A DNA stretch of 64,000 nt from assembly GCA_963810305.1 (NCBI GenBank), contig CAWEMY010000011.1, forward strand, positions 62,001-126,000, in the 5' to 3' direction. The stretch is from JACDCA01 sp963810305 (GTDB lineage: Bacteria; Acidobacteriota; Vicinamibacteria; Vicinamibacterales; 2-12-FULL-66-21). The notes under the pieces were generated by a model. That model had not been told where the DNA came from. It made no database searches and saw nothing but the letters and a program-made list of their open reading frames with translations. A program made the position numbers and the translations under genes. This document shows, piece after piece, positions 51,764 through 59,486 of the stretch (positions within the stretch are counted from its first letter, which is position 1; each line of letters begins with the position of its first letter).

Positions 51764-52576
51764 TCACCATCCGCCAGAGGCGCCGCCACCACCAGACCGG
51801 CCACCGCCAAATCCGCCGAACCCGCCACCGCCGCCGCCGCCGAATCCACCTCCGCCGAAGCCACCGAAGCCGCCGCCATAGCCGCCACCGAAGCCCCCGC
51901 CGAACGGCCCGACCCCGCTCGACCAGCCGAACGGCCCGCCCCAGCGCCGGCGCCGCCGCCGGCCTCCGCCACGGCTCATCAGGATGAAGATGATGATCAT
52001 CATCACGATCATCCCGAGCGGGGGCCCCCGCCGCGTGCGGCGCTGCACCGGCGCGGTCTCACGCGGCACGTCCTGGAGGCGCACGCCGCGGCCCTCGGCG
52101 ATGCGATTGATGATGGCGGTGGTGCCGCTGACGAGTCCCGGACCGTAGCGCCCGTCGCGGAAGTGGGGCGCCATTCGCTCGCGGATGATCTGCCCGGCGA
52201 AGCCATCGGTGACGAACCCTTCGAGATCGTAGCCAACCTCGATGCCGATCTTCCGTTCGGCCGCGGCGACAGCGATCAGAAGTCCGTTGTCTTTGCCCTT
52301 CTTGCCGATGCCGCGCCCGGCATTCTCGAACATCTTCACTTTGAACTCGTCCATGTCGGCGAATCCTTCGATGTTCGGGACGGTGACGACCGCGACGACG
52401 TCGCCAGTGGCGGACATCAAGGTGTGGATCCGGCGTTCGAGCTCCGCCTTGCTTGCCGGATCGATGATGTTCGCGACATCGTTGACCGCGCCGGTCAGCT
52501 GCGGCGTCGGCGGTTGCGCGAAGATCTCACCGGCGCCCGCGATGAGACAGCAGGCAAGAACAAGGCTTCGGGTCAT
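51764..52576 (-). CDS. TPM-domain membrane protein with Gly-rich tail
   Basis: 270 residues from ATG 52576, which overlaps the previous stop (ATGA). Signal peptide (MTRSLVLACCLIAGAGEIFA), TPM domain (GAVNDVANIIDPASKAELER, NGLLIAVAAAERKIGIEVGY, LEGFVTDGFAG), a membrane helix (GMIVMMIIIFILM), a basic Arg cluster and a roughly 60-residue Gly/Phe-rich tail ending SGGW. This matches YgcG-type proteins that go with LemA. The tail coding region is a low-complexity repeat. Confidence 0.9.
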   Translation of the reverse strand: MTRSLVLACCLIAGAGEIFAQPPTPQLTGAVNDVANIIDPASKAELERRIHTLMSATGDVVAVVTVPNIEGFADMDEFKVKMFENAGRGIGKKGKDNGLLIAVAAAERKIGIEVGYDLEGFVTDGFAGQIIRERMAPHFRDGRYGPGLVSGTTAIINRIAEGRGVRLQDVPRETAPVQRRTRRGPPLGMIVMMIIIFILMSRGGGRRRRRRWGGPFGWSSGVGPFGGGFGGGYGGGFGGFGGGGFGGGGGGGFGGFGGGRSGGGGASGGW

Positions 52577-53301
52577 GTGCGCTTCCACTCGTCCACGAAC
52601 TCCCAGATGCGATCGACCGCGGCGATGTACTGTTCGAGAAGGGCGGTCGGCTCTGCGATTGTGGACGATCGTCCGGCCCTTCCTTTGGCGAATACTTCCC
52701 GCGTCAATTCCGCCGGGACGCCGAGAAGCGTTTGCGCCTCTTCGGCGACGTCATGGTGCGCGCCGGCCGCTGGCGCCTGACGCACCAGCCAGACCAGGTT
52801 TTCCAGAAGCCGGCGGAATCCTTCGGCGGAGGCGCCGATCAGCCGGGACACCGCTCGAGGATCTCCTCCAGACTCGAGAAACCCTTCCCGCAGGTGAATG
52901 AGGTGGCTCTTCGCCTGAAGCTCGCAGGCGCGCCGGAGGTCGGCCTCGGAGACCGTCAAGCCTTCGAACGGGTCGCTGCCCTCTATCACGACGTGATGCG
53001 CGAGGATGTCGCCGTATTCGAGGGGGAAGACGTCCAGCGTTCGGATGAACTCGTGCTCTTCCAGCAGCAGGGGAACTTCGAGGCCCCGCACGTTCCACCC
53101 GGTCGCCAACGGCACGCACGCTGCCAGGTCCTCGAAGGTCAGCCGGTCGACCAGCACGAGCGTGTGGGTGTCGCCATCAGGATCGTGTTCGAGGCCGTAG
53201 GCGCAGATCGACAGCAGCCGATGGCCGAAGACGCGCCGGAGATCCGCGGCCAGCACTGCGAGAGACCGCCGCTTCTCCGAGGAAAGCGTCGCTGAAGACA
53301 T
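52573..53301 (-). CDS. Nucleotidyltransferase-like hypothetical protein
   Basis: 242 residues from ATG 53301; the frame is open further upstream into the divergent yvcK gene. ADLRRVFGHRLLSICAYGLE and DTHTLVLVDRLTFEDLA resemble a nucleotidyltransferase fold without the full GS-x10-DxD motif, so it may be inactive or a sensor. The C-terminal half is helical. First gene of a run with TPM and LemA (4-bp overlap); 19 bp from divergent yvcK. Confidence 0.6.
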   Translation of the reverse strand: MSSATLSSEKRRSLAVLAADLRRVFGHRLLSICAYGLEHDPDGDTHTLVLVDRLTFEDLAACVPLATGWNVRGLEVPLLLEEHEFIRTLDVFPLEYGDILAHHVVIEGSDPFEGLTVSEADLRRACELQAKSHLIHLREGFLESGGDPRAVSRLIGASAEGFRRLLENLVWLVRQAPAAGAHHDVAEEAQTLLGVPAELTREVFAKGRAGRSSTIAEPTALLEQYIAAVDRIWEFVDEWKRT

Positions 53302-53320
53302 CAATCTATTATTAACCGCG

Positions 53321-54283
53321 ATGCAATTACGCAGCCTGAACGTCGGCTGCTTCGGCGGCGGCACGGGCCTGCCGAGTCTGCTCGGGGGGCTCAAGAGCAA
53401 TCCGTGGCTCACCGTCAACGCCGTGGTGACGATGTTCGACAGCGGCGGGAGCTCGGGTCAGTTACGCGACGAACTTGGCGTCCTGCCGCCGGGCGATGTT
53501 CTGAAGTGCGCGCTCGCACTCGCGCGCAACGAGCGCGAAGCGCGGCGCGTTCTCCTGTCGCGGATGCCGCTGCCCGAGCACGTGCGATTGCGTGGTCATA
53601 CCAGCGGCAATCTGCTGCTGTCGATGATGGAGCGGTACAGCGGGGACTTCGTCGCCGCGGTCAATGGTCTGTGCGCGCTGCTCGGCTGCCGTGGACGGGT
53701 GTGGCCGGTGAGCACCGAGCAGGCGACAATCTGCGCCGAGTATGGCGACGGGTCGAGCACGCGAGGCGAAGTGGAGGTCGATGCCGGGCAGTCCGCCGGC
53801 CACGCGGTCGAGCGACTCTGGCTCGAGCCTGAGGTCACCCTCCATGAATCGGCCGCACGCGCGATCGCGTCATTTGACGCGATCGTGATCGGTCCCGGCA
53901 GCTTTTATACCAGCCTGTTGCCGATCTTTCTCGTGAAGGGATCAGCGGCCGCGATTCGGGAAGTCAAGGGCCCGGTGATTCTCGTGACGAATCTGCTGAC
54001 CGAGGGCAGCGGCATGGCGAAGTTCACAGCCGGCGAAGCAGTCCGTAAGATCAGCGACGCCATCGGTCGCCAGGTCGATGTCGCGCTGGTCAACACGTCG
54101 ACGCCCGGCGAGGAAACCCTCGCGCAGTACCGGCAGGAGCACAAGACACCCCTCCCGATCGGCGATATCCCATCGTCGTGCGAGGTCGTGCTCGGTGAGT
54201 TCTGGTGCCGCGACATCGCGCGCCACGATCGGAGGCGGCTCGCGACGGCGGTCTGGGCGGTGTTAGCGAGGCGGATGCTGTAA
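53321..54283 (+). CDS. YvcK/CofD-like protein (gluconeogenesis factor type)
   Basis: 320 residues. CFGGGTGLPSLLGGLKS near 10-25, TMFDSGGSSGQLRDELG near 39-55 and VIGPGSFYTSLLPIFLVKG near 190 are the signatures of YvcK, related to the 2-phospho-lactate transferase CofD and binding UDP-sugars. In other bacteria it is needed for peptidoglycan synthesis on gluconeogenic carbon. The length matches the family. Ends directly before an ACGTGCG repeat. Confidence 0.9.
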   Translation: MQLRSLNVGCFGGGTGLPSLLGGLKSNPWLTVNAVVTMFDSGGSSGQLRDELGVLPPGDVLKCALALARNEREARRVLLSRMPLPEHVRLRGHTSGNLLLSMMERYSGDFVAAVNGLCALLGCRGRVWPVSTEQATICAEYGDGSSTRGEVEVDAGQSAGHAVERLWLEPEVTLHESAARAIASFDAIVIGPGSFYTSLLPIFLVKGSAAAIREVKGPVILVTNLLTEGSGMAKFTAGEAVRKISDAIGRQVDVALVNTSTPGEETLAQYRQEHKTPLPIGDIPSSCEVVLGEFWCRDIARHDRRRLATAVWAVLARRML

Positions 54284-54341
54284 CGTGCGACGTGCGACGT
54301 GCGACGTGCGGACGTGCGACGTGCGGACGTGCGGACGTGGG
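54283..54341 (+). repeat. Minisatellite of ACGTGCG/ACGTGCGG units
   Basis: Seven units, four of 7 bp and three of 8 bp, followed by a degenerate ACGTGGG, begin at the last base of the yvcK stop. The core is the reverse complement of the GCACGT core in the 51688-51757 array. It occupies half of the 114-bp gap before the sigma factor gene. Confidence 0.85.
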
Positions 54342-54397
54342 TGGTCTTGAGCCACTGAACGGATTCCTCCTGCGCGGCGTCTTGCCTGTATTACCGA

Positions 54398-54949
54398 ATG
54401 AATGACCTGGCGGGCGGCTTTCCCGGGACGTTCGTGAGCGCCGATCACGGCCTGGCGCGGGAGTTCGAAGAACGGCTACGGGACTCCGGAACGCTGGCTT
54501 TCCGGGTCGCGTACAGCGTCCTGCGGCATCGCGAAGATGCTGAAGACGTCGCCCAGGAATCACTCGCCAAGGCCTACCGCAGCTTCGCCCAACTGCGCGA
54601 TCGCGAGCGTTTTCGCGCCTGGCTCGTGCGGACGACCTGGCGGATGGCCCTGGACCGCCGACGGGGTGATCGCCGGCGCCTCGGCCGGGAGCAGGTGGTG
54701 ATCGGTTCCGAGTCCGTGTCCACCGAGGACGTAGTCGCGGAACGCGAGCGCGCGGCCCTGCTCTGGACCGCCATCGACTCGCTTCCGGAAAAGCTTCGTC
54801 TGGTCACTGTTCTCTCCGGGATCGAGGGGCACGACACTCGCGACGTGGCCTCGATGCTCGGGATTCCTGAAGGGACCGTACGCTCTCGTCTGTTTCTGGC
54901 CCGGAAGAGCCTGGCGGAGAAACTGCAATGGCTGTCGACAAACACATAG
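54398..54949 (+). CDS. RNA polymerase ECF-type sigma factor
   Basis: 183 residues. Region 2 (LRHREDAEDVAQESLAKAYR, RAWLVRTTWRMALDRRRG) at about 45-95, and region 4 (LPEKLRLVTVLSGIEGHDTR, IPEGTVRSRLFLARKSL) at about 130-175. It overlaps the following gene by 22 bp, which encodes a membrane protein of anti-sigma layout, so the two form a sigma/anti-sigma pair, most likely sensing an envelope signal. Confidence 0.92.
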   Translation: MNDLAGGFPGTFVSADHGLAREFEERLRDSGTLAFRVAYSVLRHREDAEDVAQESLAKAYRSFAQLRDRERFRAWLVRTTWRMALDRRRGDRRRLGREQVVIGSESVSTEDVVAERERAALLWTAIDSLPEKLRLVTVLSGIEGHDTRDVASMLGIPEGTVRSRLFLARKSLAEKLQWLSTNT

Positions 54950-55519
54950 ACGTCCCGGACGAGTTCGATGCGCTCCTGCGGAAGGCGCTGTCGGTCGAAC
55001 CCTCTTCTGCCTTTCTGCCACGGGTGCGCGAACGAATCAGTGAGCAGCCGCATGGGCTGCATCGGAACTGGCGTCTCTGGCTCACCGGCGCCGCAGCGGC
55101 GGTCGTCTGCGTAGCCGCGGTAGTCGTCGGCACGAGGAGGGATGGTGCGTCCGGCTCCGGCTGCGGTGCCTCAGTCACCGGTAGTCCAGCAGGCGCGGCC
55201 GATCGCAGGACCCTCGGTGCCGAAGACTGCGGCTCCGGCCGTTCCGAAGCCGTCGCATCGGCGTACTGCCGCACCCCGGACGGTTCCCTTTGCCGCGCGG
55301 TCATTGGACCAGCCTGTCGTCATCGTCGACGACCGGCAGCGTGCGGCGTTGACCGTGGTCATGCGGATGGTGAGTGAGGGACGGCTCACCGAAGACACCT
55401 TCAAGCAAACGACGCCCCCTTCGATGCAGCCGATCCGCGACTTCGTGGTGCCGATTGGTGTGAAGCCGGTGGAACTGAGTCCGATAGCGGTCGGCGGCGT
55501 CTTGCAGTCTGAGAAGTGA
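54928..55519 (+). CDS. Putative anti-sigma factor, one membrane helix, apparent frameshift
   Basis: ATG 54928 lies in the sigma gene. The first 48 residues are cytoplasmic (DEFDALLRKALSVEPSSAFL), then a membrane helix (LWLTGAAAAVVCVAAVVVG). Near 55135-55146 the frame moves by one to VRPAPAAVPQSP, a Pro/Ala-rich linker, then QPVVIVDDRQRAALTVVMRM and IRDFVVPIGVKPVELSPIAV. Removing one base gives about 196 residues of typical anti-sigma topology. No zinc-binding HxxxCxxC motif is visible. Confidence 0.65.
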
Positions 55520-55555
55520 TCGACATTGGGCTGAAAGGCCCGTGAGGAGTCCATC

Positions 55556-56143
55556 GTGAAGAAGATCATCGCCGTTCTGGTACTTCCCCTCATCGCTGCG
55601 ACAGCGTTGACCGCGAGCGCGCAGGACTCGACGAAACCTGGCGGATCCCAGAGCGCGAGTACGCAGGTGCCGCTGAAGGTACAGCTGGTGGTCTCGCGCT
55701 ACTCCGGCGAGAAGAAGATCAGCAGCGTCCCCTACATTCTGTCGGTCGTTGCCAACGACAACGACAAGACGAGCCTGAGGATGGGCGTGGACGTACCGGT
55801 GCCGGCAGAGCTGTTTTCAGCTGGTCCGAAAGCGGACAACGCCACCATTCCGACGACCAGCTACAGCTACCGCTCGGTCGGCACGAACATCGACTGTGCC
55901 GCGCGGACGATCGACGGCATCCTGTTCAAGCTGGATCTCGGCGTGTCGGATACGTCCGTGTTCATCCCCGAGAAGGCAGCCACCGGGGCCGGTGGCCTCG
56001 CCGGAATTCCGGCATTTCGATCGTTCACATCGACCTTCAACGTTCTGCTGAAGGACGGCCAGACCACGCAGCACACCTCCGCGACTGATTCGGTCAGCGG
56101 GGAAGTCCTGCGCGTCGACGTGACGTTAACGGTGCTGAAGTAG
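55556..56143 (+). CDS. Exported hypothetical protein downstream of the sigma/anti-sigma pair
   Basis: 195 residues from GTG 55556, with GAGGAG upstream. Signal peptide (AVLVLPLIAATALTASA/Q), then a beta-rich domain (VPLKVQLVVSRYSGEKKISS, VPYILSVVANDN, SLRMGVDVPVPAE, and a C-terminal VSGEVLRVDVTLTVLK). The repeated long strands ending in DVTLTVLK suggest a small beta-sandwich, possibly secretion-related, but I do not recognise the family. Probably in the regulon of the adjacent sigma factor. Confidence 0.7.
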   Translation: MKKIIAVLVLPLIAATALTASAQDSTKPGGSQSASTQVPLKVQLVVSRYSGEKKISSVPYILSVVANDNDKTSLRMGVDVPVPAELFSAGPKADNATIPTTSYSYRSVGTNIDCAARTIDGILFKLDLGVSDTSVFIPEKAATGAGGLAGIPAFRSFTSTFNVLLKDGQTTQHTSATDSVSGEVLRVDVTLTVLK

Positions 56144-56149
56144 GTGGTT

Positions 56150-56264
56150 GTTCCGCGGAGCGGGATGCGGGATGCGGATGCGGATGCGAAATAGCGACAA
56201 CTAACGGTCGCGCCGCCCCGCGCCCCGCGCCCGACACCCCGCGAACTGCGCCCCGCGCCCCGCG
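56150..56264 (+). repeat. Low-complexity GC repeats between convergent genes
   Basis: GGATGC units (around 56160-56190) are followed by repeated CCCCGCG units (around 56210-56265), up to the stop of the minus-strand gene. No coding sense is visible. Confidence 0.6.
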
Positions 56265-56703
56265 CTACTTGATGATCGCGCCCGTCGCCTTGATCTGGTA
56301 CTTTTTCGACGCCTTGGCGTCGTGCGTCGCATGTTCGCTCGCTGCTTCGGCGCCGTGCTCGTCCTTCGGCGCGATCTCTTCGAACACGCCTTCGGCGGAG
56401 ACCTTCTTGCCCTTCGCCGACACCGGGAACACGATCACGCCGTCTTCTACTTTCAACCGGACGGTCGGCGCATCCTTGTGCATCGCTGTCGCCAACCGCA
56501 AGCCAGCAGCCCATGCTCTGGCAGACGGCGGTGGCGACGCCGTCCACACGGATGGTCTTGCCGACGTAGTCGCCTGGCTTTTCGATCAGCGCCTTGATCG
56601 GCGTTGCGTCCTTCAGAGTCACGCCCGCGCCGAGCCTGGTGTCTTCCGCCGAAACCGCTACCGTTGCAGCCGCGAGCACGCACGCGGCAACTAGTGCTTT
56701 CAT
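56265..56703 (-). CDS. DUF4920-like exported protein, apparent frameshift
   Basis: ATG 56703 opens a signal peptide (MKALVAACVLAAATVAVSAE). The frame then reads GDYVGKTIRVDGVATAVCQS and MGCWLAV, the CxxxGCW motif of DUF4920 proteins. Around 56478-56490 it moves by one base to HKDAPTVRLKVEDGVIVFPV and AEGVFEEIAPKDEHG, the rest of the OB-like domain, ending KKYQIKATGAIIK. One extra base explains it. The predicted protein is about 145 residues, with a possible metal site in the CQSMGCW motif. Confidence 0.7.
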
Positions 56704-56773
56704 CCTGCCTCCCTGTATTCTTGAATTGTAGCCTTCAACCCTTCAACCTTACTTCAGCCTTCGACCTTCAGCA

Positions 56774-58699
56774 GTGCCTTTGCTCACTCTCGACTCCGTT
56801 TCCCTGGCGCTCGGGCACCTGCCGCTGTTCGACCACGCATCGCTGCGCATCGACGCCGGTGAGCGGATCGCGTTGATCGGCCGGAACGGTTCGGGAAAAT
56901 CGAGCCTGCTGAAGGCCATCGCCGGAGATCTGCCACTGGACGGAGGCAGCATCTGGCGCGCGCCCGCACTTCGCGTCGCGCGTCTGGACCAGGATGTCCC
57001 CCTCACCGGGACGCGCACCGTTTTCGAGGAGGTGTCGATGGGACTCGGCGAGCTGGGCGCGCTTGCGGCCGCGTACCATCGGGCCGCAGCGGCGCTCAGC
57101 ACGGCGAGTGTCGCCGACCATGACGCGGCGCTCGAGCGGCTGGGGGACCTGCAGCACCAGCTCGAGGAGCGTGATGGCTGGAGTCTCGAGCAGAAGGCGG
57201 AGCTGGTGATCTCGCGCCTGTCGCTGCCGGCGGACCGCCCGGTTGGAGAGCTGTCGGGCGGCTGGCGCAGACGCGCACTTCTCGGGAAGGCGCTGGTCTC
57301 GGAGCCGGATCTGCTCCTGCTCGACGAGCCAACCAATCATCTCGACATCGACGCCATCCTCTGGCTCGAGGAGTATCTGTCGGCCTTCCAGGGAGCGTTG
57401 CTTTTCGTCACGCACGATCGCGCGTTCCTCTCGCGGCTTGCGACACGCATCGTGGAGCTCGATCGCGGGACGTTGTCGTCGTGGCCCGGAACCTATCCGT
57501 CGTACCTGGAAAAGAAAGCCGCGGCTCTCGAGAACGAGGCGAGAGATCTTGCCCGTCTGGATAAGAAGCTGGCGCAGGAAGAGGCGTGGATCCGACAAGG
57601 CGTCAAGGCCCGGCGGACGCGAAATGAGGGGCGCGTCAAGGACCTCCTGGCTCTGCGCGCAACCCGGGCGGCGCACCGGCAGCAGCCGGGCAGCGTGCGG
57701 ATGTCGATCGACTCAGCCGCGAGCTCCGGTCGGATCGTTTTCGAGGCGGAGAACGTCAGCAGAAGCTTTGGCGGCGAGCCGGTCATCAGCGGTTTCTCCC
57801 AGCGCATCATGCGTGGCGACCGGATCGGATTGATCGGACCCAATGGATCCGGGAAGACAACCTTGCTGCGGCTTCTGGTCGGAGAACTCGAACCGGACGC
57901 CGGTACGATTCGCCGAGGCACGCGGCTGCAGGTCGCCTACTACGACCAGCAACGCGAGCAACTCGATCCGGATGCGACCGTGGCCGACAGTGTGAACGAG
58001 GGCAACAACACGGTCACGGTAAATGGGCAGCCGCGCCACATCATCGGCTACCTCGCCGACTTCCTCTTTCCACGGGAACGCGCACTGTCACCGGTGAAGT
58101 CGCTGTCGGGCGGAGAGCGCAATCGCCTGCTGCTCGCGCGGCTGTTCGCGAGACCCGCCAACGTCCTGATACTCGACGAGCCCACCAACGACCTCGACAT
58201 CGAAACGCTTGAACTTCTGGAGGAATTGATCGGCGATTTCGAGGGCACCGTTCTGCTGGTCAGTCACGACCGCGTCTTTCTCGATCGCATTGTCACGAGC
58301 ACGCTGGCGTTTGAAGGCAATGGACGCGTGACGGAGTATGTCGGGGGCTGGGAGGATTATCTGCGGCAGGCATCCTCAACTCCAAACTCGCAATTCCAAA
58401 GTCCCAAAGTCTCCGAGCCCCGAGCCCCGAGCCCCGAGTCCCGAGCCCCACGTCCCGAGCCCCGGCCCTCCGACAGACGCAAGCTCACGTTCAAGGAACA
58501 GCGGGAGCTGGACGCGTTGCCCGAGCGGATCGCGACACTGGAGGGGGAGCTGACGGCTCTTCGCGCCGAGTCGGAATCCGCCGATTTTTACAAGGCCGGA
58601 GGAGATCGCATACGTGCGGTGCTGGCGCGGATCGAGCATGCCGGGCAGGAGCTGGAGTCGGCAATCGCCAGGTGGATGGAACTGGAAGAGCGGCGCTAG
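56774..58699 (+). CDS. ABC-F family ATPase (Uup-like)
   Basis: 641 residues. Two ABC cassettes: Walker A GRNGSGKS near 37 with signature LSGGWRRR near 158, and Walker A GPNGSGKT near 356 with LSGGERNR near 450. No membrane domain, so it is a ribosome-associated or DNA-repair-linked ABC-F protein. A linker at about 535-560 is built from repeated Pro-Arg-Ala-Pro units (DNA repeat of CCGAGCCC), followed by a coiled coil typical of the Uup C-terminal domain. Starts at GTG; no strong Shine-Dalgarno. Confidence 0.92.
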   Translation: MPLLTLDSVSLALGHLPLFDHASLRIDAGERIALIGRNGSGKSSLLKAIAGDLPLDGGSIWRAPALRVARLDQDVPLTGTRTVFEEVSMGLGELGALAAAYHRAAAALSTASVADHDAALERLGDLQHQLEERDGWSLEQKAELVISRLSLPADRPVGELSGGWRRRALLGKALVSEPDLLLLDEPTNHLDIDAILWLEEYLSAFQGALLFVTHDRAFLSRLATRIVELDRGTLSSWPGTYPSYLEKKAAALENEARDLARLDKKLAQEEAWIRQGVKARRTRNEGRVKDLLALRATRAAHRQQPGSVRMSIDSAASSGRIVFEAENVSRSFGGEPVISGFSQRIMRGDRIGLIGPNGSGKTTLLRLLVGELEPDAGTIRRGTRLQVAYYDQQREQLDPDATVADSVNEGNNTVTVNGQPRHIIGYLADFLFPRERALSPVKSLSGGERNRLLLARLFARPANVLILDEPTNDLDIETLELLEELIGDFEGTVLLVSHDRVFLDRIVTSTLAFEGNGRVTEYVGGWEDYLRQASSTPNSQFQSPKVSEPRAPSPESRAPRPEPRPSDRRKLTFKEQRELDALPERIATLEGELTALRAESESADFYKAGGDRIRAVLARIEHAGQELESAIARWMELEERR

Positions 58700-59169
58700 C
58701 GAGGTTTCCGCGTACCGGCGAGGAACTCCGACGGCGTCTCTACCCTGAGGCCATGCCTGAGGGCGGCGAGAAAGTGGCGGCGGTTGTCGGTCACGATGAC
58801 ACGCGCGCCGGCGGCGCGGGCGATTTCCGCGATATGGACGTCGTAGATCCGCCCGCCGGAAACCGCATCCTCAGCGATCAGCCGAAGCATCGATTTCCGG
58901 TCGGCGGCGGGAAGATCATGAACGGTCATCCGGCCGCTGACTTCTTCCTCCAGCAGACGGATCGCGTCGTCCGGCGGCAGCCTGAACTCGGGAGGCAGGC
59001 GCGTCGCAACTGAGAGGAACTCGAGACAGCAATGCCAGGCCGTGCCGGGGGACGGAACGTTCTTCTCGGCGACGGCGTGGAGCAGCGACTGGGCCGGCGC
59101 GCTCTGCGGTCCCAGATCGATCAGCCCGGCCAGCAGGACACTGGTGTCGAGAAAGACGCTCACGGCCAT
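58696..59169 (-). CDS. PIN-domain toxin (VapC type)
   Basis: 157 residues with acidic PIN residues in SVFLDTSVLLAG (Asp near 8), CLEFLSV, IYDVHIAEIA and VIVTDNRRHF. Likely a ribonuclease toxin. It overlaps the antitoxin gene by 10 bp, and its end overlaps the ABC-F end by 4 bp on the opposite strand. Confidence 0.88.
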   Translation of the reverse strand: MAVSVFLDTSVLLAGLIDLGPQSAPAQSLLHAVAEKNVPSPGTAWHCCLEFLSVATRLPPEFRLPPDDAIRLLEEEVSGRMTVHDLPAADRKSMLRLIAEDAVSGGRIYDVHIAEIARAAGARVIVTDNRRHFLAALRHGLRVETPSEFLAGTRKPR

Positions 59170-59414
59170 CGGTTACGCTCGTCTTCGATCAGCGACGCGA
59201 TGTCGAGCACCGGACGCGAGTCGGCGGGAGCGGTCGGCCGCGCGACCAGGCGGCGGCCTACTTTCACCAGCTTCGGCCCGGGGGCCACCCGCTCGATCCT
59301 GATCCCGGTCTCGTCCACCGTGATTTCCAGCTCGGTGCCGGCAGTCAGTCCGGCGCGATCGCGAACGACCGCTGGAATCACCACGCGTCCTGCCTTGTCA
59401 ATGGTAGTTCGCAT
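59160..59414 (-). CDS. AbrB/MazE-type antitoxin
   Basis: 84 residues from ATG 59414. The SpoVT-AbrB motif RTTIDKAGRVVIPAVVRDRA at residues 2-21 forms the DNA-binding swapped-hairpin barrel; the C-terminal half (VARPTAPADSRPVLDIASLI) is the toxin-neutralising tail. The inverted repeat ATGGTA/TACCAT at 59401-59406/59425-59430 flanks the start and may be part of the operator. Confidence 0.88.
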   Translation of the reverse strand: MRTTIDKAGRVVIPAVVRDRAGLTAGTELEITVDETGIRIERVAPGPKLVKVGRRLVARPTAPADSRPVLDIASLIEDERNRWP

Positions 59415-59486
59415 GGCAATAGAATACCATGTGTCAAACCATAGATTCTCGGCGATGGAATCCACTGGCGATTCTTGACCGACATG

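Noticed and set aside
59432..59437. TTGACA on the minus strand as the antitoxin -35 box
   Set aside because: A 17-bp spacer would put the -10 box on the start codon, and no -10-like hexamer is there.
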